Below, one piece after another: positions 9,593 through 17,618 of a stretch of DNA of 64,000 nt. The translations under genes were made by a program, and so were the position numbers. This DNA comes from Candidatus Aegiribacteria sp. Its GTDB lineage: Bacteria; Fermentibacterota; Fermentibacteria; Fermentibacterales; JCC-6. Where the stretch lies: the NCBI GenBank assembly GCA_030600545.1, contig JAUVLV010000006.1:1-64000 (forward strand), given 5' to 3'. The notes below the pieces were generated by a model. That model saw only the letters and a list, made by a program, of their open reading frames with translations. It had not been told where the DNA came from and made no database searches. Numbering within the stretch: position 1 is the first letter of the stretch; the number at the start of each line of letters is the position of its first letter.

Positions 9593-10132
9593 TTGCCTGA
9601 AAAATCAAAGGATCTCACAGAACATCGTATTATCTCAAGCATCTTAATCGTTCGGGATACGAAAGTTATTCTTGATTCTGATCTTGCTAAACTGTATGGA
9701 GTTGAAACTCGCCGTTTAAATGAGCAAGTTCGGCGTAATCTTTCCAAATTCCCAGATGACTTTATCTTTCAATTGTCCAAAGAGGAATTCGAAATCTTGA
9801 AGTCGCAAATTGCGACATCAAGTTCCAGCTGGGGTGGACGCAGAAAACCACCAATTGTCTTTACTGAGTATGGCGCATTACAGGCTGCAAATTTGCTGAG
9901 CTCAGAACAGGCAAACAGAATGAGCGTTTTCATTATACGAGCATTTATCAAACTGCGCGAAATGGCATTCACAAACGAAATACTATCCCGGAAATTCGAG
10001 CAATTGGAAAAACAAGTCACTGAACATGATGAAATCTTGATAAAATTAGTTCAAGAAATTAGAAAACTGATAGATCCACCCAAGACTTCAGCAAAGAAAG
10101 CGATAGGTTTTAGAAGTCCCGATAAGAAGTAA
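9593..10132 (+). CDS. ORF6N domain (phage/mobile-element type DNA-binding) protein, TTG start
   Basis: ILIVRDTKVILDSDLAKLYGVETRRLNEQVRRNLSKFPDDFIFQLSKEEFE...VFTEYGALQAANLL. Confidence 0.88.
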   Translation: MPEKSKDLTEHRIISSILIVRDTKVILDSDLAKLYGVETRRLNEQVRRNLSKFPDDFIFQLSKEEFEILKSQIATSSSSWGGRRKPPIVFTEYGALQAANLLSSEQANRMSVFIIRAFIKLREMAFTNEILSRKFEQLEKQVTEHDEILIKLVQEIRKLIDPPKTSAKKAIGFRSPDKK

Positions 10133-10143
10133 TAATATGCGGA

Positions 10144-10222
10144 GAACAAATGCATGAACCAGTCACAAATGCAAAGCTATGACCCAGAGTAATATCTGTG
10201 CTGGTTATGCAGAGCGTTAGAG
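10144..10222 (+). other. Candidate integron attC recombination site #1
   Basis: aac(10145-47)/gtt(10216-18); spacer aaa/gagc; L-stem tgcat[g]aaccag[t]caca (10151-10167) pairs with tgtgctggttatgca (10197-10211), 15 bp with two single-base extras on the left arm. Confidence 0.6.
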
Positions 10223-10267
10223 AGTGAAAATAGCTTACACCGATAACGAAGTGGAAGAAAGGAAATA

Positions 10268-11557
10268 ATGAAACAGGAAATTCTTAATCTAAGTATTTCT
10301 TTCTCCCTTCTGTTTTTCTCAATATGCAATACCTTTGCTGAACCAATCCCTGAAGTATCTGTAACGGGTTCTTCTGCTCCAGAAGCTCATGAAATCTTCT
10401 CTATTGAAACATCTGAGGATCTTGAATCAATTCTAACTGACGGCTACCCTTTGCCATGGGTTGCTGAAATCCTTGAAGACGAAACTATTCCAGAGAAAGA
10501 CAGATATTGGCTTGACTGTCGGATAAGAGCAATCATTGCCCAGGATTTGCATACTTTCTTCAACAGAGAGGGAGAACCGGTTCAAGTAGATGCTGATTGG
10601 ATAAGGTATGGTGAGGATTACTGGCAGGAACACTTCATCGTCAATCCGCCAGGAGAGTTTCCTATGGGAGAGTATAACCAGATTTCACTTACATTTGACA
10701 CAGAGCCAGATCCAGTAACTGGATTATGGGGAGAGAATGGGTTTGCTTACAATCGATTTGGAGAGAAAACTGGTGAGTTTGCTCTTTGCAACACATCCTT
10801 ACAGCTCTCAAGAGATGGTTCTATTGGCTTAGTGCTTGCTAGAGGTTCACAGAGAGTAACTGAATATGGTCCAGTTTATCTCTATTTTGTCCATAGCGAT
10901 GGAACTTTTTACAAAAATCCTGAAGAACTCTGGATTTACGACTATTCTCTTAGCAAAAGTGGTGAATTCGCTTTACTAGTTCAAAGAAAAGAAAATGAGC
11001 CAGACTCGATTGAAATGTTTGACAGAAGAGGGAATCTGATTTGGGAGCAGGAAGTAACGGCAACAATGTATCAGCGAATATCAATCTCACCAAACAACGA
11101 ATTGTGCTTGATTCCATCAAGTCAGCGAAATCCAATCAATCACTATATCCAAGTTCTTAATACCGCTGATGGTAGTGAACTGGAGGTATACAATGAATAT
11201 CCGATTTTCTCTCCTGATGGAGAAATAGTATGCATTGGATCAACAGTATGTGTATCCTCCGACAATCTTACTGAAATATGTTCTATCGGAAATCCAGATG
11301 AGAGTTTGTCTACTTATGACTTAAGCATTGATAACAACGCAAATCTTTTTGCTGGAATACTACATCCACCAGAAGCCTTGATTTCAGAAGAAACAAAACT
11401 AGCAGTATGGTCTCAAAATGGCTTGATAATACTGGAGCAACCTTTCGTTCGGAACGAGAATATCGTTCTTTCTCCAAACGGAGCATTCGCTATGGTCTTC
11501 TCAGAATACAGCAATACCTCTTCAACTTCATGCACGATTTGGAGGATTGATTTTTGA
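10268..11557 (+). CDS. Secreted protein with repeated propeller-like segments, function unknown
   Basis: N-terminal signal peptide (LNLSISFSLLFFSICNTFAEPIPE); repeated LSRDGSIGLVLA / SLSKSGEFALLV / SISPNNELCLIP / IFSPDGEIVCIG segments. Confidence 0.6.
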   Translation: MKQEILNLSISFSLLFFSICNTFAEPIPEVSVTGSSAPEAHEIFSIETSEDLESILTDGYPLPWVAEILEDETIPEKDRYWLDCRIRAIIAQDLHTFFNREGEPVQVDADWIRYGEDYWQEHFIVNPPGEFPMGEYNQISLTFDTEPDPVTGLWGENGFAYNRFGEKTGEFALCNTSLQLSRDGSIGLVLARGSQRVTEYGPVYLYFVHSDGTFYKNPEELWIYDYSLSKSGEFALLVQRKENEPDSIEMFDRRGNLIWEQEVTATMYQRISISPNNELCLIPSSQRNPINHYIQVLNTADGSELEVYNEYPIFSPDGEIVCIGSTVCVSSDNLTEICSIGNPDESLSTYDLSIDNNANLFAGILHPPEALISEETKLAVWSQNGLIILEQPFVRNENIVLSPNGAFAMVFSEYSNTSSTSCTIWRIDF

Positions 11558-11649
11558 AGGTGCTAAATAGCGTACCAGCCCGCTGCGCGCGCCCACATCT
11601 AAAAGTAAATTTAAGTTACTTGAAAGATTTGAATTATGAGAATTAATCT

Positions 11650-11730
11650 CTAACAACCAAATTCAACAGAACTGCGGCTATGTTCTCCCAAAGTTATGTT
11701 ATTGCAGTCAGCTGATTTGGAGCGTTATGG
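11650..11730 (+). other. Candidate integron attC recombination site #2
   Basis: taac(11651-54)/gtta(11724-27); spacer aa/agc; ccaaat[t]ca (11657-65) pairs with tgatttgg (11713-20); inner [a]actgc (11671-75) pairs with gcagt (11704-08); left arm carries the extra bases; ends GAGCGTTATGG. Confidence 0.6.
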
Positions 11731-11746
11731 CTAAAAAAGGAGGACA

Positions 11747-13498
11747 GTGATGCTAGTATTTGTTTCATTGGTTATTTCTCTGGTCTCTGCAACGAGTGTT
11801 TCAATAACAGAACCGATTGATGGGGAAACCTACGATGGCGACTGGCTGACCGTTCGTGCAATTGTGGAGAATGAGAACGAAACTCCAGACTCAGTTCATT
11901 ACAGTCTAAACGGCCTATCCGTTATTCAGATCCCCAGGCTGGACACTGATTGGCCAACTTACATGCAGAATTACCAGAGGCATGGATACTCCGAATCACC
12001 GGCACCACATACATCAGATATTCTGTGGACTGCTCCGGTCTGCGGAGATTATCATGAATTCCCAACTCCTGCGGTTGTGGATGGGACGGTATACTATCCA
12101 CAGGACGGTGTTGGAGCGGGAGATACTCTCTTTGCTCTCGATTCAGCAACAGGTTCGATAAAGTGGTCCTACCCGGTGGGATATACTGATGACACGGTTA
12201 CACTCAAGAACGGTCTGCTTTATTCTGCATCGGATTCTCTTTTCTGCCTGGATGCAGGGACCGGAGCAAGGGTATGGGCATGGGGAGATGAAGCTGATTT
12301 CCACCAGACCGGCAGCCCTATCGTGACCAATGGTGTTGTGTATTTTGCCACTAGCCATGATTATGACACTTCAAGAGTATATGCAGCAGACGCAGCATCG
12401 GGTCTGATCATCTGGGAGACCGGGTTCTCAGGTGCGCTTGAGACCAGTCTTGCATATTTCGATAATACCATATACATAGCTCTGTTTACAGATTTTATGG
12501 ATTACGACGATCATGAGTCTTTGTTCGCTCTTGATGCCTCGTCCGGTTCCATTCTATGGTCTAACGACCATACCGATGGAGGATACTGGGACTCGTCTCC
12601 GAACATCTATGAAGGGATGCTGTACATCGATGGATGGGATGGTTGCCTGCACGCTTTCGATGCAGAGAATGGTGTTCTCGCATGGGAAACAGTATTACAT
12701 CCCGCCTCCTATCTATTCGGTGTCGAACCAACACCCGCGATACATGATGATCTACTGTTTATCGGTTGCTGTTTCTACGGATGCGGAACGCCTTTCGGTT
12801 ATGTAGGAGCTCACTCCACGACAACTGGTTCGGAAGTATGGAGTATTGTTGATAGGATAGAGCTCCATGGCTCGTTCGGCCTGGCAGAAGATCTCGCATT
12901 CATAGGATCATTCACAAAAGACAGTATATTCGCATTCGATCAGTCAACCGGTGAGATCGAATGGGTTTATGGATTCCAGGGAACCAGGTATGATGGTTGT
13001 CAATCAAGCCCTTCCATAACAGATGGTGTCATGTATATCGCTGCAACTGACGGTAATCTTTACGCATTCGGCACAGGTCTCAAATTCACCTACCTTGATG
13101 ATCTTTTCGCTGGAGTAGGAGCCAATGAATTGATAGCAACTTCCTTTTATGAAGGAGTTGCTATGGCAGTTGATACGATCAACTTCACCGTGACTGGTAC
13201 TGGAATCGAACTTGATCCATTTCGCATGCTTCAGATCAGCGTAAGCCCTAATCCTTTCCATTCAACCGCAAGCATCTCGTTCGAGCTTGCAGAGCCTGGA
13301 TGGACGATGGTGTCCGTGTACGACCTCTCGGGTAGGACCGTCAGAACACTAGAGAATTCAGAACTCGGAGCCGGTCAGCACTCAGTAGCCTGGGATGGAA
13401 CAGGTGAAAACGGTGAGATTCTTGCAACAGGTGTCTATATCTGCAGAATACAATCCGGAGGATTTTCTAAAACCACAGGTCTGTGTCTGTTGAGATAG
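11747..13498 (+). CDS. Secreted PQQ-like beta-propeller protein with C-terminal FlgD/T9SS-like sorting domain
   Basis: Repeated LFALDSATGSIKWSYPV / LDAGTGARVWAW / DAASGLIIWET blades; C-term ISVSPNPFHSTASISFEL..VYDLSGRTVRTL..GVYICRIQ. Confidence 0.88.
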   Translation: MMLVFVSLVISLVSATSVSITEPIDGETYDGDWLTVRAIVENENETPDSVHYSLNGLSVIQIPRLDTDWPTYMQNYQRHGYSESPAPHTSDILWTAPVCGDYHEFPTPAVVDGTVYYPQDGVGAGDTLFALDSATGSIKWSYPVGYTDDTVTLKNGLLYSASDSLFCLDAGTGARVWAWGDEADFHQTGSPIVTNGVVYFATSHDYDTSRVYAADAASGLIIWETGFSGALETSLAYFDNTIYIALFTDFMDYDDHESLFALDASSGSILWSNDHTDGGYWDSSPNIYEGMLYIDGWDGCLHAFDAENGVLAWETVLHPASYLFGVEPTPAIHDDLLFIGCCFYGCGTPFGYVGAHSTTTGSEVWSIVDRIELHGSFGLAEDLAFIGSFTKDSIFAFDQSTGEIEWVYGFQGTRYDGCQSSPSITDGVMYIAATDGNLYAFGTGLKFTYLDDLFAGVGANELIATSFYEGVAMAVDTINFTVTGTGIELDPFRMLQISVSPNPFHSTASISFELAEPGWTMVSVYDLSGRTVRTLENSELGAGQHSVAWDGTGENGEILATGVYICRIQSGGFSKTTGLCLLR

Positions 13499-13501
13499 GA
13501 A

Positions 13502-13581
13502 CCATAACCAGAGGCTGCAGTGGAATACTACTCGCTGAATCCAATTCCTTGTAGGACTATCCACTGAGCCTATTGTTTGGT
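13502..13581 (+). other. Candidate integron attC recombination site #3
   Basis: aac(13506-08)/gtt(13575-77); L-stem aggct[g]cagtgga (13512-24) pairs with tccactgagcct (13560-71), 12 bp with one extra G on the left arm, then [a]ta/ta; starts 4 nt after the PQQ gene stop. Confidence 0.6.
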
Positions 13582-14184
13582 ACAAGACATATGAATGGAA
13601 ACAAACGACGGTACACCGTTCGCCAAGCTACGGAAGCAGATTTACCCGTCCTTGCGGACATCAAGTCACCAATGGCCATCCACAAAGACCGCCTTCTGGA
13701 TGCGGACAGCGAGAAAATGCTCTACATGATTATTGAGGAATTCGGTACTGTTATTGGATTCGGACTTCTCGTTTTCAAGCGTCCACCCACTTGGCCTGAC
13801 GCTAACGACAGCTCCCATCTCCCGGCGATGGTCGACTTGCTTGTCAGCCCGGACCGTCGGAGTCGTGGTGCGGGATCATTCCTCATCAGTTGGATGGAGG
13901 AAACCATACGCTCCAGAGGAGGTAACCATTTGTACATGTGCGTGGACCCGGTCGATAATCCAAGAGCCCATCAACTCTACCTGCGTCTGGGATACTCAAC
14001 TCTCCAGACACAGCCATACAGGTCACATTGGAAGTTCGCGGATTCTGACGGAAACGTGCACGAAGGAAACGTATGGAACATTGATATGGTGAAGGATCTA
14101 AGTCAGAAAACACGGGGGTCACCCAACACTTATGAGGCCACCCTCTGTCAAGGGGCAAAGTTCGTCACTGACAGCATGTGCTAA
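13573..14184 (+). CDS. GNAT family N-acetyltransferase (start could be ATG at 13591)
   Basis: YTVRQATEADLPVLADIKS..AMVDLLVSPDRRSRGAGSFLISWMEETIRSRGGNHLYMCVDPVDNPRAHQLYLRLGY. Confidence 0.85.
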   Translation: MFGTRHMNGNKRRYTVRQATEADLPVLADIKSPMAIHKDRLLDADSEKMLYMIIEEFGTVIGFGLLVFKRPPTWPDANDSSHLPAMVDLLVSPDRRSRGAGSFLISWMEETIRSRGGNHLYMCVDPVDNPRAHQLYLRLGYSTLQTQPYRSHWKFADSDGNVHEGNVWNIDMVKDLSQKTRGSPNTYEATLCQGAKFVTDSMC

Positions 14185-14394
14185 CTGTTTTCATTTATCG
14201 TCTTGTATTCAGTCTTCGCGTTCTGTCTTAGTTTCAATATCAGGTTCTGCGCCAAACACTTATCGAGGATCTGCGGCTCATCCTTGATGAACCGGGAAGG
14301 ATTCTTCCTTCTCGTCCTAGAAACACATACGTTCCCTCATGCCGTCCCATTCACAACGTCGGGCTGAATGCCGTAGCATTCACCAGTTAGCTCC
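14180..14394 (+). other. Weak fourth attC-like candidate (boundaries ambiguous)
   Basis: GCTAACTG (14180-87, over the GNAT stop) inverted to CAGTTAGC (14384-91); alternatively the compact fold aac-gtcg-gg[c]tgaatgc-cgta-gcattcacc-a-gtt (14355-14388). Confidence 0.3.
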
Positions 14395-14607
14395 GGGTTC
14401 GGGGGAGGAGCAGAACACTTCATCGAATACTTATCATTTCTGCGGGAGCGAAGCGACCATCCAATCAAAGCGTATGTTTACCTGGAATGCGCTGAGGTAC
14501 CTTCATCCTGGTCAAGGCCAGATTCTCTCGAAGTTTCTCTTCGAGGGTACTCATCCAGCTTCTTCCTTTCGGTCACAGTTAGCTGTTCGGCTTGGCCGCT
14601 CCCTCCC

Positions 14608-15654
14608 TTATACTCTGAGGAATTTTTTCATATCGAATGCCTTCTCGCGCTTTAGCATATAGTAGACCGTTCTTCCAAGCTTGTGGGCAAGGATGAAAAG
14701 AGACTTGGCTTTGCCATGTTTTCTCTCCAGCCGCTTCTTGTACTTCATCCCTTCCGAATTTCCACGCAGGAACAGTACAGCAGCTTCGGAGAACGTCCAC
14801 TTCAGATGAACATTCCCGATCTTGCTTCCGGAAGTTCCATATCGTTTTCCGGCGGATTCTCTGGCACATTTCACCAGCCTGCTGTATGAAGCAAAGTTCT
14901 GCACCCTCGGGAAGCGGTTAATGTCTCCTATCTCGTAGAGAATCGTCAGAGACAAGATTTTCCCGATTCCATAAATGGTTCGGAGCAGGTGAAGTGACTG
15001 TGGATCATGGTTCTTTGCATTGCTCAGAACATGCTTTTTCATGGCTCTGATCTGAACTGCAAATTGGTCTATCATATCCATATTGGTCTTCATACTCATG
15101 TATACATTCGGATCGGTGAAGTGACTCAGAACCTCTTCACGGCGACATTTGTGAGTGATATTGGAAGTGCCGAAGAGAGGCTGATTGTACTGGCTGTTCG
15201 TGTTCTGAACATGGGTGATAAGATCAGCCCTCTTCCGAACCAGGTAATTTCTTCTTCTCAGAAGATCTCTCGTTGCCCTCATCTTCGCAGGATAGACATA
15301 GGCCATGGGGAACATTCCGCCTTTGAGCATGACAGCTATCTTTCCCGAATCTATCCTGTCGTTCTTGGCTTTTCCGCCATGGATGGCTTTCATGTACAAG
15401 GCATGACCAAGAGTGAAAGGTATTCCTTCCTCTGCACATAGATCCGCCACCCAGTACCAGGTGAAGATGCATTCCACTCCGATGACTATATCCGGTCTGT
15501 ATGGTTCGATAGCTTTGAGAAGGGATTCCGGATCAGCTTTCATGTTCCGGTGAAGAACGATTTCACCATCTGAACTGATGATGCAGAGATACATCACCCT
15601 GGCGTGTAGGTCGATGCCGCAGTAATATTGGTGTGTGGTAGTATAGAATCTCAT
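14608..15654 (-). mobile_element. IS110-family transposase (DEDD RuvC-like N-terminus + Transposase_20 C-terminus)
   Basis: YYCGIDLHARVMYLCIISSDGEIVLHRN; IGVECIFTWYWVADLC; HALYMKAIHGGKAKNDRIDSGKIA; LLRTIYGIGKILSLTILYEIGDINRFP; ASYSRLV; KIGNVHLKWTFSEAA. Confidence 0.95.
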
Positions 15655-15687
15655 TGGGTCTCCTCCTTGTTAGGGAAAAAGTTATCA

Positions 15688-15718
15688 CCCTCAGCATACC
15701 AGAATGGCATGCCGAGGG
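15688..15718 (-). ncRNA. Hairpin upstream of the IS110 transposase (possible part of the guide/bridge RNA or IS end)
   Basis: 13 bp stem ccctcagcatacc/ggcatgccgaggg with 5 nt loop; fully paired, using two G-U wobbles, only if transcribed from the minus strand (transposase sense). Confidence 0.35.
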
Positions 15719-15728
15719 GGAGGCCTCA

Positions 15729-16100
15729 ATGAGTATCAGAGGAATCTGGTTCACTCCTGATCATTGTGAAACATATACTCAATTAGGAGGTGCTTCAGGG
15801 ATTCCTGACAGGAATATTTTCCAGAATATTGTTAGTGGTGCAGTTGATATTGCTATAGCACCTTTTTCGGCCTTTCAGGATTATCTGATAGAGATTCAGC
15901 AGGTATCTATTCCGTTTCATATGAAATCTTCAGGCAGAATCCCAGAACTCTTGAATATCTTGCAGCAGCACCAGCAGATACCGGTAATTTCGGAGAAAGA
16001 TTCCTTATGGGGATGTGTGATGAGCTTCCTAATGGAAATTCGCCTTGATACCGGGCAATATTCCCTGAATCGAATTCCGCTATTAAGGTTTGATCAATGA
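15729..16100 (+). CDS. Orphan short ORF, function unknown (ATG with GGGGGAGG RBS-like sequence)
   Basis: MSIRGIWFTPDHCETYTQLGGASGIPDRNIFQNIVSGAVDIAIAPFSAFQDYLIEIQ...; the longer ORF 15654-16100 runs into the IS 5' region. Confidence 0.35.
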   Translation: MSIRGIWFTPDHCETYTQLGGASGIPDRNIFQNIVSGAVDIAIAPFSAFQDYLIEIQQVSIPFHMKSSGRIPELLNILQQHQQIPVISEKDSLWGCVMSFLMEIRLDTGQYSLNRIPLLRFDQ

Positions 16101-16242
16101 CTCAGTCATGGTCGAAAAGTATACTTCCAGGTTTTCTCGATCGGAACCTGATGGTTACTTTTTCTTCTGCTTCGCCTGTTTCCTGGCGAGGCTGATAACA
16201 GTTCTCGCTGCAGCGATTCTTATCTCCCTGGAATCGTTCCTG
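16091..16242. repeat. Direct repeat copy A: 3' end + 3' UTR of the GGDEF-HEAT gene (see 17922-18073)
   Basis: About 142/152 identical to 17922-18073; minus-strand translation RNDSREIRIAAARTVISLARKQAKQKKK*. Confidence 0.92.
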
Positions 16243-17011
16243 CCCAGTTTCGAAGAATCTCCGGGAAAAGCTTTACCCTAAGGAGGTCGTTCCTTCCGGG
16301 AACGAATGGTTCCACATCCCTTACAAGGTCATCAATGCTTCTTTCGCCAAGGCGATTTAATATAAGCTCCTCGATCTTATTTCTGGAAGAAATCTGAACC
16401 TTCTGCTCAAGGAAATTCATATCCGGTTTTGTGATTCCGAATAGATGAGAGGCGTCATAAAGATCACGACCCATGATTCTCCTGCGGTTCAGTATGGCAT
16501 ATAGCTTCTGGGCCAGAATCAGTTCAGCGGGAGCTGCAGGTACTGGAACGATCACATCCAGGCGGTTCAGCACCTTTACCCGCGGTGTATAGCTATACCG
16601 CTGCGGTGAAGCGTCAAACTTGAGGGTGAGCACCTCATCTCTATGGCGCGTGAGTTCCCACTGTTGAAGGATATTAGTGAATCTGAACTTTGTTGAAAAC
16701 GCGGTTCCTCTGCCAAAAGATATATTGCACTCAACAGCCTCTAATTTGAATTCATTAACTGCTGTCAGGGCTATTCGCTGAAGAGCATCACCGGAAAGGT
16801 TCTTTGAATCAAAGTCAAGATCTTCGGAAAACCTGCTGCTTCCATAGAATACTCTCAATGCTGTTCCACCCATGAAAACCAGTCCGCTGCTTTCCTTCGC
16901 TCTGAAAATGAACTGAAGTGTTTTGTACTGCAGGTATTCCCTTAGCATGGCTCTTTTAAAGGTATCGGGAATGCCGGGGAAAGCGTCATAGACGATCGAA
17001 TGGTCAAGCAT
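16220..17011 (-). CDS. AbiEii/AbiGii-type nucleotidyltransferase toxin
   Basis: LQFIFRAKESSGLVFMGGTALRVFYGSSRFSEDLDFDSKNL (GGTAL..R.SEDLDF signature). Confidence 0.9.
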   Translation of the reverse strand: MLDHSIVYDAFPGIPDTFKRAMLREYLQYKTLQFIFRAKESSGLVFMGGTALRVFYGSSRFSEDLDFDSKNLSGDALQRIALTAVNEFKLEAVECNISFGRGTAFSTKFRFTNILQQWELTRHRDEVLTLKFDASPQRYSYTPRVKVLNRLDVIVPVPAAPAELILAQKLYAILNRRRIMGRDLYDASHLFGITKPDMNFLEQKVQISSRNKIEELILNRLGERSIDDLVRDVEPFVPGRNDLLRVKLFPEILRNWAGTIPGR

Positions 17012-17618
17012 TTTTCATCACCTCAATCAATATTTTTACCTTCCTTGTCAGCCAGGGCTTGTTGAACCGTTCTGCCATGTCGAGGATCTCCATTGGATCC
17101 AATCCGCTAAAAGTCTCCGTGTCAAAACGTAGTTCCAGCATATCCTCCGCCGAGCTGATATCCCTCCTGAAGTAGAGCAGATCAACAACCGCTCTCTCCG
17201 GAAAAGCCATAAGATATCTGTGATTTCTTCCCGTCTTTGCTTCATAACCGAAGAGATACTCCGGCTGAATGCTTCTGTATATGAATGTGCATAGAGGTGA
17301 ATCGATGCGACGGGTCTTTCTTGTGCAGACAGAAGTGACAGAAAGAACTGTCTCCGGAATGAGCTCGTAAAATGAAAGTGCTGATTCCAGAGAAACGAAC
17401 GAGGGTGTGTATATCCTGCCGGCAATTGCAAATAGATCGGTCTCTTCACTGGTTTCCCCCGTTAGAACATAGTATCCGGGAGCCACCATTATGATCTTTC
17501 CGCTACGGTTCCACCTGGAAAGGGTTTCCTGACGAAGACCGGGCATTGTGCTCCTTACATCAGCAAGTGAAACAACCGGCAACTTCTTCGCTATTTCAGC
17601 AAATTCGTGCAACCTCAA
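17004..17618 (-). CDS. AbiEi-like antitoxin / HTH transcriptional regulator of the TA pair
   Basis: 8 bp overlap with the toxin ORF; N-terminal wHTH (VSLADVRSTMPGLRQETLSRWNRSGKIIMVAPGYYVL) and SLESALSFYELIPETV..ERAVVDLLYF typical of AbiEi-family proteins. Confidence 0.82.
   Translation of the reverse strand: MRLHEFAEIAKKLPVVSLADVRSTMPGLRQETLSRWNRSGKIIMVAPGYYVLTGETSEETDLFAIAGRIYTPSFVSLESALSFYELIPETVLSVTSVCTRKTRRIDSPLCTFIYRSIQPEYLFGYEAKTGRNHRYLMAFPERAVVDLLYFRRDISSAEDMLELRFDTETFSGLDPMEILDMAERFNKPWLTRKVKILIEVMKNA

Noticed and set aside
9582-10267. Direct repeat agaaaggaaataat before both the ORF6N and secreted-protein starts as a mobile-element repeat
   Set aside because: 14 nt and positioned at the RBS; more simply explained as similar translation-start regions.
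14339-14662. 107-aa + strand ORF next to the IS110 transposase
   Set aside because: Overlaps the transposase 3' end and structured non-coding sequence; composition looks like a chance ORF.
15654-16100. 148-aa ORF taken as a full gene from 15654
   Set aside because: Its first ~25 codons lie in the IS110 upstream region; a start at 15729 with an RBS-like sequence is more plausible.
16220-16260. AbiEii ORF end as an independent source of the repeat
   Set aside because: The ORF only overlaps the repeat by ~23 nt in a different frame; the repeat reads as the HEAT-gene tail, not as AbiE sequence.
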